64,000 bases of DNA from Petrotoga sp. 9PW.55.5.1 (GTDB lineage Bacteria; Thermotogota; Thermotogae; Petrotogales; Petrotogaceae). Below, piece by piece: positions 19,399-29,297 of this stretch. Location of the stretch: the NCBI RefSeq assembly GCF_003265365.1, contig NZ_AUPM01000046.1:1-64000 (forward strand). The letters run 5' to 3'. Positions within the stretch are counted from its first letter, which is position 1, and each line of letters opens with the position of its first letter. Position numbers and translations under genes: made by a program. Under the pieces are notes generated by a model, which did not search any database, had not been told where the DNA came from, and saw only the letters and a program-made list of their open reading frames with translations.

Positions 19399-19999
19399 TA
19401 ATTATGACGCCTCCTTCAAAATCAACCGTGTAAAGTTTCTTGTATATAGGTCCTTTGCGTGTTAGTTCGGAAGAATATATTCCTATGGAATTGACATAAA
19501 CCCTAATTTGGTCAAAATTAATGGTTTTGATCAATTCTCTCCAATGATTTGGATTCGATTTAACTCTTCCAACTGTTATGTGAGGTACAAAGATATCATT
19601 TTTAAATTCTAAATTTGATATACTAAGAACTTTTTTTATTTCTTCACTTAACCCTATTAATGATTGTTCTTCTTCTATCCCTAACCACAATACCTTAGGA
19701 ATGGATGAATTTTCAAAGTATCCAATCTTATTTATATTGAAATGAAAGGTTGGAAATCCTGAAACTCTTTCCCCTATTTTGTATGCTAATTCAGCTATTT
19801 TTTCCATCTTTTGATCTCCAAGGAAAAAAAGAGTTAAATGGATATTTTTGGTTCTTGTCCAATTAGCTTTAAAGCCCATTCTTTCGAGTTTTTCAATGAG
19901 CTCATTCAACGAACTTTCTAACTCTTCGTTTGTTTCAATTGCAATAAAAGATCTAACTTTATCCATACTATGAGTATTTTTATTTTTTAACTGTGTCAT
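19391..19999 (-). CDS. thpR: RNA 2',3'-cyclic phosphodiesterase (2H superfamily)
   Basis: Member of the 2'-5' RNA ligase/cyclic phosphodiesterase family (ThpR/LigT). The two HxT motifs that define the active site are present: HLT at 54-56 (within HLTLFFLGD) and HIT at 140-142 (within PHITVGR). RSFIAIE at 16-22 is the usual N-terminal strand. Start 19999 has GGAG 8 bases upstream; an in-frame ATG at 19966 would also give a full domain. Cellular substrate unknown. Confidence 0.92.
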   Translation of the reverse strand: MTQLKNKNTHSMDKVRSFIAIETNEELESSLNELIEKLERMGFKANWTRTKNIHLTLFFLGDQKMEKIAELAYKIGERVSGFPTFHFNINKIGYFENSSIPKVLWLGIEEEQSLIGLSEEIKKVLSISNLEFKNDIFVPHITVGRVKSNPNHWRELIKTINFDQIRVYVNSIGIYSSELTRKGPIYKKLYTVDFEGGVIING

Positions 20000-20041
20000 T
20001 TGTCTGACTCCTTCCTTAAATAAATAACTTAATAAAACAAA

Positions 20042-20554
20042 CTAATTAATCTGTTTGATGTTTTTTATAGTGTAATTAAATGCAGATAACAAACTTATTA
20101 TCACTGTTAAATATAATAAAAAAGTAACCAGAACCATCCAGAGATTTAAATAAATAACTATAATTAGTAAAATCTGGAGGACTGTTTTAATTTTACCAGA
20201 CATATCTGCTGGAACCACTACACTTTTACTTGCTGCAACCATCCTTAAACCACTCACATATGTATCGCGAGAAACTATAACTGCAACAAACCACGCTGGC
20301 AAAATTCCCGCTCCAAGCATAGCAATAAAAACTGTGTTTATGAGTATCTTATCAGATATTTGATCGAAAAATTTTCCTAAATCGGTAACTTGCCCTGTTC
20401 TTCTTGCTACAAGACCATCCAACCAATCTGTCAAAGAAGCAATAATAAAAAGTATCAAAGCTGTTGTATAAATAGGTTCCCCAAAGATTGTTAAAATGAA
20501 TATAGGAATAGCCAAAATTATCCTAGAAAAGCTCAATAGGTTTGGTAAATTCAT
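20042..20554 (-). CDS. pgsA: CDP-diacylglycerol-glycerol-3-phosphate phosphatidyltransferase
   Basis: Integral membrane CDP-alcohol phosphotransferase that makes phosphatidylglycerophosphate, the precursor of phosphatidylglycerol. The complete family motif D-G-x2-A-R-x8-G-x3-D-x3-D is present with D46, G47, A50, R51, G60, D64 and D68. Four or more hydrophobic helices surround it. 170 residues, normal. It overlaps the 3' end of rimO by 32 bases. Confidence 0.93.
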   Translation of the reverse strand: MNLPNLLSFSRIILAIPIFILTIFGEPIYTTALILFIIASLTDWLDGLVARRTGQVTDLGKFFDQISDKILINTVFIAMLGAGILPAWFVAVIVSRDTYVSGLRMVAASKSVVVPADMSGKIKTVLQILLIIVIYLNLWMVLVTFLLYLTVIISLLSAFNYTIKNIKQIN

Positions 20555-21860
20555 TTTGAACTACTTCCCCTTCCATATCATATTCGTAGAAATTGGTTAT
20601 TTCTACTTTAGTGAAATCTCCTAAAGACAATTCAATTTCAGATCCTCTTTTTATAAAGACATTCCCATCTATCTCTGGAGCATCTAAAAAGCTTCTTCCT
20701 ATATAAATACCGTTATCATATTCCTCTACTAGAACCTCTAAGACTTTACCCATATAACTTTCCATAATATCTTGAGAAATCTTACTTTGAACGTTCATTA
20801 ATTCTTCTTGACGCTGGTTTTTAACCTTTTCTGATACCTGTTCAGGTAATTTGTAGGCCTTTGTATTTTCTTCCTTTGAAAACGTAAAACTTCCCATTCT
20901 ATCAAACTTAACATCTTTTACAAAATCAAGTAGCTCTTCAAAATCTTCATCTTTTTCTCCAGGAAACCCGACCATCAAAGTTGTTCTTATAACAGAAGGT
21001 TTTTTTCTTATACTTTCAAAAAGCTTTGTTAGTTCTTCTTTCTTTTTTACTCTTCCCATTGCATTTAATATCTTTTCTGAAACATGCTGTATTGGAATAT
21101 CAAAGTAATTGAGCACTTTTTTGTTTAGATGTATAGAATCAATGATCTCTTGAGTTAAAAAATCTGGATGTAAATACATCACTCTTATCCAGAATTTTCC
21201 TTCAATCTTTTCCAATTCTTTCAGTAAATCTGGCAGAGCTTGTTTTTTGTAATTATCCACACCGTACAACGTGTTATCCTGAGATACCAAGATAATCTCT
21301 TTAACTCCGTTTTGAACTAAAAAATCGATTTCTTTTTTTATGTCCTCGATACTTCTGCTCTTTGGTTTCCCTTTGAAAGTAGGAATCGAACAAAACGCAC
21401 AATTTCTACTACAACCGTCGGCAATTTTAACGTATGCATAGGAAAGTTCTGGCTTTGCTCTAACTTCACAGATATAAGTACTCTCAGGTGTATCAGCCTT
21501 GAAATAATACTCTTTTTTCTTTAACTTATCAATGATTGTTTTGGGGGATAGTACTCCGAATAATCCATCAATTTCGGGAATATCTTTTAAAATTTCATCA
21601 AAGTATCTTTCTGTTAAACAACCGATAGGAATGACTTTTATATTTTTATTTATCTCTTTGAATGATACATATTCAAATATACTTTCTATATTTTCCTTTT
21701 TTGCATCTTCAATAAATCCACATGTATCTATAAATATATAATCAGCTTCTTCTGGGACTTTTTCGTAAGTATATCCTTCTTTTTCAAGTAATCCTTTCAA
21801 CACTTCCATATCCGCATCATTTTTGGGACATCCCAGTTTTACAATATGAAACTTTGACAT
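20523..21860 (-). CDS. rimO: Ribosomal protein S12 methylthiotransferase RimO
   Basis: Radical-SAM enzyme that adds a methylthio group to an Asp of ribosomal protein S12. The UPF0004 domain has Cys11, Cys47 and Cys81 for one Fe-S cluster. The radical-SAM CxxxCxxC (CSRNCAFC) has Cys150, Cys154 and Cys157. A TRAM domain follows at the C terminus (about 375-440). KLGCPKNDADME at the N terminus separates RimO from MiaB. Start ATG 21860 has GGAGG 6 bases upstream; an in-frame TTG lies 6 bases earlier. Confidence 0.95.
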   Translation of the reverse strand: MSKFHIVKLGCPKNDADMEVLKGLLEKEGYTYEKVPEEADYIFIDTCGFIEDAKKENIESIFEYVSFKEINKNIKVIPIGCLTERYFDEILKDIPEIDGLFGVLSPKTIIDKLKKKEYYFKADTPESTYICEVRAKPELSYAYVKIADGCSRNCAFCSIPTFKGKPKSRSIEDIKKEIDFLVQNGVKEIILVSQDNTLYGVDNYKKQALPDLLKELEKIEGKFWIRVMYLHPDFLTQEIIDSIHLNKKVLNYFDIPIQHVSEKILNAMGRVKKKEELTKLFESIRKKPSVIRTTLMVGFPGEKDEDFEELLDFVKDVKFDRMGSFTFSKEENTKAYKLPEQVSEKVKNQRQEELMNVQSKISQDIMESYMGKVLEVLVEEYDNGIYIGRSFLDAPEIDGNVFIKRGSEIELSLGDFTKVEITNFYEYDMEGEVVQNEFTKPIELF

Positions 21861-21963
21861 GCACAACCTCCACTCGCTGCATATTTTTGCTTAATAGATT
21901 ATATCAAATTCTCTTTAAAAAAAGAAAAAATTGTAATAATGAACTATACAAAATTATAAATAA

Positions 21964-24645
21964 TTACTTTTGCCATCTTCTACCTACGTTTATATCAACT
22001 TTTAGAGGCACATCTAAAGACACTACATTCTCCATAGAATCTTTAACGATAGTTTTAACCTTCTCTTCTAAACTTTCGGGCAATTCGACAACTACCTCAT
22101 CGTGTACCTGTAAGATGAGTTTTGCTTGTTTGGGAAGTTCTTGATATAACTTAATCATAGCTAACTTCATTATATCAGCAGCACTACCTTGAATAGGCGT
22201 ATTTATAGTTATCCTTTTCAATTCTGATTTACCGGTTTTAATACTTTTAATAAACCTCTTTCTTCCAAAGATGGTTTCTACATAACCTTCTTTTTGAGCA
22301 TTTTTTAAACATTCATCTTGGAATTTTTGGACATTTTTGTAAGTTTCAAAGTATCTTTCCATGAAATGTTTTGCATCTTCAACAGAAATAGATAAGTTCT
22401 TGGCTAAACCGTAAGGAGAGGAACCATAAACGAGAGAAAAGTTAACAACCTTTCCTGCCCTCCTCATGTTATAGTTCACCTCTTCCAACTTCACTCCAAA
22501 TATTGCAGCCGCAGTTAATGCATGTACATCTTCGTTATTTTTAAAAGCCTTTATCAATGTTTCATCTTTCGCTAGGTGAGCTAAAACTCTGAGCTCTATC
22601 TGTGAATAATCCGCACTAAGTAAAACATATTCTGATTTTTGAGCTTTTACAGTTCTTCTAATCCTTTCCCCCTCTTCTTCTCTAATAGGAAGGTTTTGCA
22701 AATTAGGATCACTGCTACTTAATCTACCCGTTGCTGTACCGGTTTGATTGAAAGAGGTATGAACTCTTCCGGTCTTTTTGTTAACCAACTTTGGAATAGC
22801 TAATATGTATGTAGATAAAAGTTTTTGATATTTTCTGTACTCCAAAAGCTTTTCTACTATTGGATGTTCATCTCTTAATGCTTCTAAAGAATCTGCATCG
22901 GTTGAGTAGGAACCGCTTTTGGTTTTTCTTTTTCCTTTTAAGCCTAATTGTTCAAAAAGCAATTCTCCAACTTGTTTTGGTGAGTTTGGATTAAATTCAT
23001 ATCCCGATATATTTTTCATTTCCAACATCAAAGAATCCAATTTAATGTTGTACTCTCCTTCCAAAGTTTTCAGCTCTTCTAAATCAAAAAAAACACCGTT
23101 CATTTCCATCTCTGATAATACATTTATGGTAGGTATTTCTATTTTTGATAATAGTTCAGATAGCTTAAATTCTTCTAACTTTGGCTTTAGCACTTCAAAA
23201 AGTCTGTAAGCTATATCCGCATCTTCACCTGCATATTCAACAACTTTTTGTTTATCGATATCTCCAAGGGTTAAAAGTTTTATATCTTTTCCCATAACTT
23301 CTTTATACTTTGTAGTTCTATAATTCAAATACTCTTTAGCCAAATCATCCATATTAAACCTGCGACTGTCAGGGTTTAGAAGGTATGCCGCTATCATAGA
23401 ATCAAAAAAAACTGATTTTAGTTCTAACCCATTTACCTTTAAAACAGAGATATCGTACTTCAAGTTTTGCCCTATAATCTTTTTTTTGTTCAATATATGT
23501 ATCAATTCACTTGTTATTTCCCATCTTTTTGGATCTTTGTATAGGTATAAAAAATATCCTTCAAAAGGTTTTACAGACAAAGCTATTCCAACTAAATCTG
23601 CTTGATATGGATCTAAAGACGAAGTTTCAAGGTCAAAGGATACTATTTCGTTTTTCTCTATAATTTCAAATAATTCTTTGTAATTTTCTGAGGTATATTG
23701 ATTGTATTTTCCTTTGTAAGAATAATCCATTTTCTTTTTTGATTTTATTTCTTCTTTTTTGGTTGAGGTATCTGTAATATCTAATTCTTTCAATATAGAA
23801 CTGAATTCTAACTCTTTTAACAGATCTTTCAGTTCGTTCATAAATCCTTTATACACTATTTCTTCGTCATTGTATATTTGCTCAATAGGGGCATCTGTCA
23901 TTAATTGAACTAACTTTTTACTAAGATACGCAAAATCTTCCCCTTCTTTTAGTTTTTTTTGAAGAGAACCCTTTATTTTATCAATATTTCTAAACACATC
24001 TTCAATAGATGTATACTCTTTCAACAATTGTTGAGCTGTTTTTATTCCTACCCCTTTTACTCCCGGTATATTATCAGCACTATCGCCCATCAATGCTAGT
24101 AAATCGACAATTTTTTCGGGAGGCACTCCCATTTTATTTTCAACTTCCTTTGCGTCGTATTTAACGATTTCAGTTATCCCCTTTTCAGGTCTTAGAATAT
24201 ACACGTTATCTTTTACAAGTTGCATCATATCTTTATCTGAAGTGATTATATATACGTTATCATATTTTTCTTTTTTTTTCTTAACTATTGTAGCAATAAC
24301 GTCGTCTGCTTCATAATTATCCATAACAACCAACTTAACACCTAAACTTTCAATTAATTTGTAGATGTAAGGGATTTGTTCAATATAATTTTCAGGAGTT
24401 TTTGGCCTTTGTGCTTTGTATGTTTCTAGTAATTCGTTCCTATATGTTGTAGTCTTTTTATCCATAACGAATATGACAGAGTCTTCACCATTTCTGACGT
24501 ACTCTTTCAGAAGTTTTAAAAGCATTCTTGTAACCCCATAAATAGCATTAGTTGGAAGTCCACTTGATGTACTCATCCAATCGCCTAAAGCAAAAAAAGC
24601 TCTATAAGCGATTCCAGAGCCGTCTATTAAGTATAAATTTCCCAA
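21964..24645 (-). CDS. polA: DNA polymerase I
   Basis: Repair and primer-removal polymerase. Three domains are complete: 5'-3' nuclease (about 1-290, with DNYEADDVIAT and MGDSADNIPGVKGVG), 3'-5' exonuclease (about 315-490, with intact SFDLETSS and EDADIAY carboxylates), and polymerase (about 500-893, motif A DYSQIELRVLA, motif B RRAGKVVNFSLVYG, motif C VHDEVVVE). 893 residues. Proofreading residues look intact, in contrast to the replicative PolC in this window. About 100 gene-free bases separate it from rimO. Confidence 0.98.
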   Translation of the reverse strand: MGNLYLIDGSGIAYRAFFALGDWMSTSSGLPTNAIYGVTRMLLKLLKEYVRNGEDSVIFVMDKKTTTYRNELLETYKAQRPKTPENYIEQIPYIYKLIESLGVKLVVMDNYEADDVIATIVKKKKEKYDNVYIITSDKDMMQLVKDNVYILRPEKGITEIVKYDAKEVENKMGVPPEKIVDLLALMGDSADNIPGVKGVGIKTAQQLLKEYTSIEDVFRNIDKIKGSLQKKLKEGEDFAYLSKKLVQLMTDAPIEQIYNDEEIVYKGFMNELKDLLKELEFSSILKELDITDTSTKKEEIKSKKKMDYSYKGKYNQYTSENYKELFEIIEKNEIVSFDLETSSLDPYQADLVGIALSVKPFEGYFLYLYKDPKRWEITSELIHILNKKKIIGQNLKYDISVLKVNGLELKSVFFDSMIAAYLLNPDSRRFNMDDLAKEYLNYRTTKYKEVMGKDIKLLTLGDIDKQKVVEYAGEDADIAYRLFEVLKPKLEEFKLSELLSKIEIPTINVLSEMEMNGVFFDLEELKTLEGEYNIKLDSLMLEMKNISGYEFNPNSPKQVGELLFEQLGLKGKRKTKSGSYSTDADSLEALRDEHPIVEKLLEYRKYQKLLSTYILAIPKLVNKKTGRVHTSFNQTGTATGRLSSSDPNLQNLPIREEEGERIRRTVKAQKSEYVLLSADYSQIELRVLAHLAKDETLIKAFKNNEDVHALTAAAIFGVKLEEVNYNMRRAGKVVNFSLVYGSSPYGLAKNLSISVEDAKHFMERYFETYKNVQKFQDECLKNAQKEGYVETIFGRKRFIKSIKTGKSELKRITINTPIQGSAADIMKLAMIKLYQELPKQAKLILQVHDEVVVELPESLEEKVKTIVKDSMENVVSLDVPLKVDINVGRRWQK

Positions 24646-24674
24646 TGTGAAACACCTTCTCTCTATTATTATTA

Positions 24675-25667
24675 TTAATTATTTACAAATTCTAAATATT
24701 TTTTTACCTCAAACTCCGAACCCATTATTAGTGGGGTGGTTTGATGTAAACTTTCAGGAAGTATCTCTAATATATCCTGCTTTCCGTCTGTGGCCATTCC
24801 ACCTACTTGTCTCATAATAAAAGCCATTGGGTTTACTTCATATACTAATCTCAATTTACCATTAGGTCTATTAATATCTGCAGGATAGAGAAATACTCCA
24901 CCTTTTAACAAATTTCGGTGAAAATCAGAAACTAATGAACCTATATATCTTAAAGTATATTTTCTTTCAGAATATTTTTTTAAAAAATCTATGTATTGGT
25001 TTATTTTATCATCCCAATATGGACTATTTGCTTCGTTTACGCTGTAAATGTTTCCGTATTCTGGAATTCTTAAATTTGGATGTGACAAAAGAAATTCTCC
25101 AACAGAAGGATCAAGGGTAAAACCATTGACTCCATTACCTGTTGTGTAGACAAACATTGTACTCGAACCATAAATAATATAACCTGCCGCTACTATATCT
25201 TTACCTCTATTTAAGAAGTCTTTCTGCGTAATATTTCCGCTAGCTGAAGATTTCCTTTTATATATACCAAATATTGTACCTATACTAATATTGACATCGA
25301 TGTTGCTCGAACCATCAATCGGATCAAAGACAACTAAATATTTTCCTTTAGAATAAATACTGGGGATCGGGATAATATCGTCAACTTCCTCTGAAGCCAT
25401 TCCGCATATTTTCCCGGTATATTCCAGAGAATTAATCAAAATTTCATTTGCGTACACATCTAGCTTTTGCTGTTGTTCTCCATGATAATTAAATGTATCT
25501 GTTTTACCTAATATTCTTACCAAACCAGCCTTATTAACTTCTTTACTAATAATCTTTGCAGCAAATCCAATTTGCTGTAAAATTAAGGTGAAATCTCCAG
25601 TTGCCTCCGGATGTTTTCTCTGTTCCTCCAAAGTAAACCTGGTTAGATTAACAAGCTCTTTTTCCAT
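24675..25667 (-). CDS. fbp: Fructose-1,6-bisphosphatase, class I
   Basis: Hydrolyses fructose 1,6-bisphosphate in gluconeogenesis. The class I metal site is visible as ASEEVDD followed by VFDPIDGSSNIDVNISIG, and the late PNGKLRLVYEVNPMAFIM block carries the substrate residues. 330 residues, the family length. It follows a run of DNA and lipid genes with only about 30 bases before polA. A second, unrelated class II FBPase is encoded at 39477-40505. Confidence 0.95.
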   Translation of the reverse strand: MEKELVNLTRFTLEEQRKHPEATGDFTLILQQIGFAAKIISKEVNKAGLVRILGKTDTFNYHGEQQQKLDVYANEILINSLEYTGKICGMASEEVDDIIPIPSIYSKGKYLVVFDPIDGSSNIDVNISIGTIFGIYKRKSSASGNITQKDFLNRGKDIVAAGYIIYGSSTMFVYTTGNGVNGFTLDPSVGEFLLSHPNLRIPEYGNIYSVNEANSPYWDDKINQYIDFLKKYSERKYTLRYIGSLVSDFHRNLLKGGVFLYPADINRPNGKLRLVYEVNPMAFIMRQVGGMATDGKQDILEILPESLHQTTPLIMGSEFEVKKYLEFVNN

Positions 25668-25723
25668 CTTCCCACCCCCATAATTATCGATATTTTTAAT
25701 CCTTCTATTTTAAATTACTATCT

Positions 25724-27064
25724 TTATTTCTTATTATAACTTATAATTAATTGAAACTTTCCAGTTTTTTTATCTGGTTTGATGTCATCTATCACTATGA
25801 TTTTATAATTTATATTTCTCATATTTTTTCTTTCTAAAATACTGTTAAGTATTTTTTTTGTATCATCAATAATTCGATTTACTGATTCGCTTTTCAAAAT
25901 TGAAATCTTAAATTCAAAAGATTGATCACTTGTCTGAACAAACTGAAATTTATCTACCCCTTTTACAAAGATCTCTGCTATAACTATTGGATGTATAAAA
26001 TCTTTTTCCCCGTCTTGGTTTATAAAAGTAGGAATTAATTCAACTCTGCCAGAGATATTTTCAATACATGTAAAAGGCCATTTATAATTTTCTTTTTTTG
26101 TAGCTTTAATTACATCCGTTAATTCGTATCTTATAAGAGGTTGGGTATAATTGTATAAATTTGTTAATAAAGTTCTATTATCTTCAATTTCAAGATAAAC
26201 CGCATCATCATATATATACATCCCTTCTAAATCTTCTCTACAAACTCCCATTGCTAAAGATTCAGATGTGGCATAGTTATCTACGATTTCCGCTTTTTTC
26301 CAGATATCTTTAATAAATACTCTATCTGATTTTAAGAGCTGTTCTCCCCCGCAAACAATCACTTTAGGATAAATATTTAAAATCTTTTCTCTTTGAAATT
26401 TTGCAAGTAATTTAATTCCATAGGGGTACCCTGTGAGATTATCTGGATTAAACTCATTGAGTTTTTCTATATAAGTTTTTATAGGTCTATTTATATCCAT
26501 CACCATAAAATCTTTGTAGAAGTATTGTTCAATTTGATGAAGAGGAGATAAAAACAAACTGATGGCCGCGTAGTGACCGTCAACCGCCCCAATAAAAGCG
26601 TATTTTTTTCTTTCTAAATTGAATTTGGGAAACATTCGTGTTGAAACTGCCTTAATAAAATCCCACTCTCTCATACTATAGAGATAAAAACCTATTTTGC
26701 CACTTGAACCAGAACTATGTATAATATAATATCTATTAAATAGCAAAGATGAAGGATGAGGATTATCCTTTAAAAACTCTGCAACTTTATTTTTAGTGAT
26801 TCTTTTATCTGCAAAGAATTTTTCAAAATTATTCATAAGAATATTTTTATTTATAATTGGTAATTCAGAAATAGGAATAAAATTCAAATCATTCTCTTTT
26901 ATTCCACGAGAAGTATAGTATTCATTATAAAAAGGAATATTTTTATACGCATATCTTATAATCTTTCTGAATTTTCTTTCTCTTAAATTAAGGATTTCGT
27001 TTCTTGACTTTTTAAGATTTTTACGTAAAGAAAAATAATAATTTAGAGTTCTTAAAAAGCTCAT
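25724..27064 (-). CDS. CapK/PaaK-like adenylate-forming enzyme
   Basis: Resembles phenylacetate-CoA ligase/coenzyme F390 synthetase-like proteins. These adenylate a carboxylate, and many members have unknown substrates. Seen: N-terminal helical segment with IPFYNEYYTSRG, nucleotide-binding loop HSSGSSGKIGFYLYS, a DNYATSES-type motif near residue 265, and RYELTDVI. 446 residues. The ATG overlaps the macrodomain stop by one base (TAATG), so the pair are probably translated together. The substrate cannot be named; CapK-like genes often sit with surface-polysaccharide genes, which are not seen here. Confidence 0.75.
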   Translation of the reverse strand: MSFLRTLNYYFSLRKNLKKSRNEILNLRERKFRKIIRYAYKNIPFYNEYYTSRGIKENDLNFIPISELPIINKNILMNNFEKFFADKRITKNKVAEFLKDNPHPSSLLFNRYYIIHSSGSSGKIGFYLYSMREWDFIKAVSTRMFPKFNLERKKYAFIGAVDGHYAAISLFLSPLHQIEQYFYKDFMVMDINRPIKTYIEKLNEFNPDNLTGYPYGIKLLAKFQREKILNIYPKVIVCGGEQLLKSDRVFIKDIWKKAEIVDNYATSESLAMGVCREDLEGMYIYDDAVYLEIEDNRTLLTNLYNYTQPLIRYELTDVIKATKKENYKWPFTCIENISGRVELIPTFINQDGEKDFIHPIVIAEIFVKGVDKFQFVQTSDQSFEFKISILKSESVNRIIDDTKKILNSILERKNMRNINYKIIVIDDIKPDKKTGKFQLIISYNKK

Positions 27065-27618
27065 TATTCTGAAAATTCTTTTTCAAAATATCCTAAGTGA
27101 TTTTCGTTATAGATGATAAATCTTATGTCTTTGAGAAAACTTGGTTTTGATTCTATAAAATCAAACACGGCCTTTTTATAAACTACTACTGCTTTTTCAA
27201 TAGGATACCCATAAATCCCTGCACTTATAGCTGGCAAAGCTATAGAAGTCAATTGCATTTCTTCCGCCTTTTTTAATGAATTAAAAACAGCTTTGTATAA
27301 TAACTTTTCTTCATTTGAACTTCCTCCATGCCAAATGGGTCCTACCGTATGGATGATATATTCGCAATTTAAGTAACCACCTGATGTAACTGCTACATCT
27401 CCTGTTTCAACAGAACCATATTTACTCAAATATTGATTGGATTCTTCTTGAATTAGCGACCCACCTTTCCTTGAAATTATTCCCGCTACTCCACCACCAT
27501 GTTGAAGATGAGAATTAGCAGCATTAACAATGGCATCAACCTTTTCAATTGTTATATCTCCAAAAACTAGCGTGATTTTTATATCTTTAATTTTATCTTC
27601 CTTAACTATTTTATTCAT
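27064..27618 (-). CDS. Macrodomain protein (YmdB-like ADP-ribosyl hydrolase family)
   Basis: Single macro domain of the group that removes O-acetyl from ADP-ribose or ADP-ribose from proteins. Seen: FGDITIEKVDAIVNAANS, the GGGVAGII loop that holds the distal ribose, and SAGIYGYP for the phosphate loop. ATG 27618 is chosen because GGGAGG lies 8 bases upstream; an in-frame TTG at 27636 overlaps that site. It is first in a two-gene unit with the CapK-like gene. No ADP-ribosyltransferase partner is visible nearby, and the target is unknown. Confidence 0.9.
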   Translation of the reverse strand: MNKIVKEDKIKDIKITLVFGDITIEKVDAIVNAANSHLQHGGGVAGIISRKGGSLIQEESNQYLSKYGSVETGDVAVTSGGYLNCEYIIHTVGPIWHGGSSNEEKLLYKAVFNSLKKAEEMQLTSIALPAISAGIYGYPIEKAVVVYKKAVFDFIESKPSFLKDIRFIIYNENHLGYFEKEFSE

Positions 27619-27689
27619 ATTTCTAACCTCCCGCAAAATTCTTTGTGTTACAAACAGAGAATTTGACCTGTGTTTTTCATACTTTAATT

Positions 27690-27718
27690 ATTATAACAAA
27701 ATCATTATTTCATTTCTA
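27690..27718 (-). promoter_or_regulatory. Probable promoter of the macrodomain-CapK unit
   Basis: -10 TATAAT at 695-690 and a weak -35 (TAGAAA, 718-713) 17 bases away on the minus strand. Confidence 0.5.
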
Positions 27719-27814
27719 AATTAAAAATAAATCAAAAAATAAGAATAACAAATATAATCGTCTTTATTTAAAAATAATTGGATATAATCATTGATAATCA
27801 AAGATAATAAGGCT

Positions 27815-27842
27815 TTGAAAATATATTTTTTTTGGTTATAAT
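27815..27842 (+). promoter_or_regulatory. Promoter of the sugar ABC transporter operon
   Basis: TTGAAA (815-820), 16-base spacer, TATAAT (837-842). The leader of about 70 bases ends in AAGGGAGG before the GTG... region of the first gene. Confidence 0.75.
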
Positions 27843-27920
27843 AAAAAGGAAATTTTCTTTTTTATTATAACTTTTAAAAATTATTTTCTAGAATCAAAAA
27901 TTAAAGGGAGGTGTTTCAAG

Positions 27921-29207
27921 GTGAAAAAACTTTTAGTAGTACTTTTAGTTATATTTATTAGTGCGATAGTTTTCACACAAAGTATTACATTTTGGCACAC
28001 TCAAGTTGAAACAGATAGGCAGCAAAGGATAAGAGCATTAGCGCAAATATTTGAAGCACAAACTGGGATAAAGGTTAATTTAGTTCCTATCGAGGAAAAT
28101 GAAATTTTAGAACAAATCCCAAGGGCTGTTCAAGCAGGTACTTTACCTGATGTTGTAGAAGGTGGTATTTCTCCAATACTATTACTTGGAAGTCAAGGCT
28201 TTATGGATACAGAGCTTAACGCAAAGATTATTGAAGATTTTGGAGATGTATATGAAGGTGTATCAAGACTTATGCGAGCCCCAGATGGAGGCTATTATGG
28301 AATTCCTTTCCACGCATGGGTTCAAGGTATCTGGTATAATAAAGATTTATTTGAAAAAAGAGATTTAGGGGCACCAACTTCTTGGTACAACATATTGACC
28401 GCCGCAAAAGCCTTAAACGATCCCGCAAACCAGTTCTATGGTTTGGTACTTCCTAAAAAAGCAGATGCTTATACCGAACAAGTATTTTCACAAGTTGCAC
28501 TTTCAAATGGTGCAATACCTATAGACAAAGATGGAAATATTCTTTTCAATACTCCTGAAATGATCGAAGCCTTCAGATTTTATAAAGAGTTGGGAAAATA
28601 TTCAAGACCTGGATTTACGGGAGTTCCGGAAGCTCTCAATGCGTATTTAAACAACGAAGCAGCGTTGGTTTTCTACTCAACTTATATTATGGATGATATC
28701 GCTGTAGAAGAAGTTCAAAAGCAAAGAGTCGAAAACTTTAATCCTCAACTTGTTGAGAATACAGGATTTGCAAATCTAATGATCAATGTCAAGCCTTCTT
28801 CCTATGGTGAAGTAGTTGGTTTGGGTATATTGAATACTTCAAAAAATAAAGATGCAGCTGAGCAATGGGTGAAATTCTTAATGACCGGTAATAATTATAT
28901 TTACTGGCTACATATGGCACCAGGAGGTATGAACCCAACAAGGAGTTCTATAGCTGAAATGGATGAATTTTTAGACAATCCGGTCTTAGAAAGATATGGT
29001 AAAGATCAAATAACAACGATTATATCTGCTTTGGATACTGTTGAAAGATTCGAGTTTGTGGAAGGTCAGATAATCGAAGAAATGAGCGTATTATCGGGTA
29101 ACTTTGTAGTAGGTAGAGCTATCAACAGAATGTTTGCAAATGATTGGACTCCTCAACAAACTGCTCAATGGGCCCAAGAAGAAGCGGAAAAATTGTTAGG
29201 TAAGTAA
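27921..29207 (+). CDS. Sugar ABC transporter substrate-binding protein (MalE family)
   Basis: Extracytoplasmic binding protein of a carbohydrate importer. The first 20 residues are a signal peptide (MKKLLVVLLVIFISAIVFTQ); no lipobox cysteine follows, so it is either cleaved by signal peptidase I or stays as a membrane anchor. The mature part begins with SITFWHTQVETDRQ, the usual first strand of family-1 solute-binding proteins, and has the GIPFHAWVQGIWYNKDLF hinge region. 428 residues. Strong GGGAGG site. The two permeases follow; no ATPase gene is in the operon, as is common when a shared MsmK-type ATPase is used. Substrate not determinable. Confidence 0.93.
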   Translation: MKKLLVVLLVIFISAIVFTQSITFWHTQVETDRQQRIRALAQIFEAQTGIKVNLVPIEENEILEQIPRAVQAGTLPDVVEGGISPILLLGSQGFMDTELNAKIIEDFGDVYEGVSRLMRAPDGGYYGIPFHAWVQGIWYNKDLFEKRDLGAPTSWYNILTAAKALNDPANQFYGLVLPKKADAYTEQVFSQVALSNGAIPIDKDGNILFNTPEMIEAFRFYKELGKYSRPGFTGVPEALNAYLNNEAALVFYSTYIMDDIAVEEVQKQRVENFNPQLVENTGFANLMINVKPSSYGEVVGLGILNTSKNKDAAEQWVKFLMTGNNYIYWLHMAPGGMNPTRSSIAEMDEFLDNPVLERYGKDQITTIISALDTVERFEFVEGQIIEEMSVLSGNFVVGRAINRMFANDWTPQQTAQWAQEEAEKLLGK

Positions 29208-29242
29208 TAATTAATTGACGCTTTATGGTAAGCAGATAAGTA

Positions 29243-29275
29243 AAAAGGGGAATAATTCTATTCCCCTTTTTTTTG
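29243..29275 (+). terminator. Intra-operon attenuator-like terminator
   Basis: AAAAGGGGAAT (243-253) / ATTCCCCTTTT (260-270) followed by TTTT, between the binding-protein and first permease genes. It should let the binding protein be made in excess over the permeases. Confidence 0.88.
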
Positions 29276-29297
29276 AAAAGAGGGAAGGAGGGAAAGG

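Larger units (their letters stand above)
27619..27920. other. Divergent intergenic region of about 300 bases
   Basis: AT-rich spacer between the divergent macrodomain and sugar-transport operons. It holds a promoter on each strand and a second TATAAT at 27783-27788 on the plus strand. I see no gene and no clear operator. It is the natural place for the RpiR regulator of the downstream operon to bind. Confidence 0.6.
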
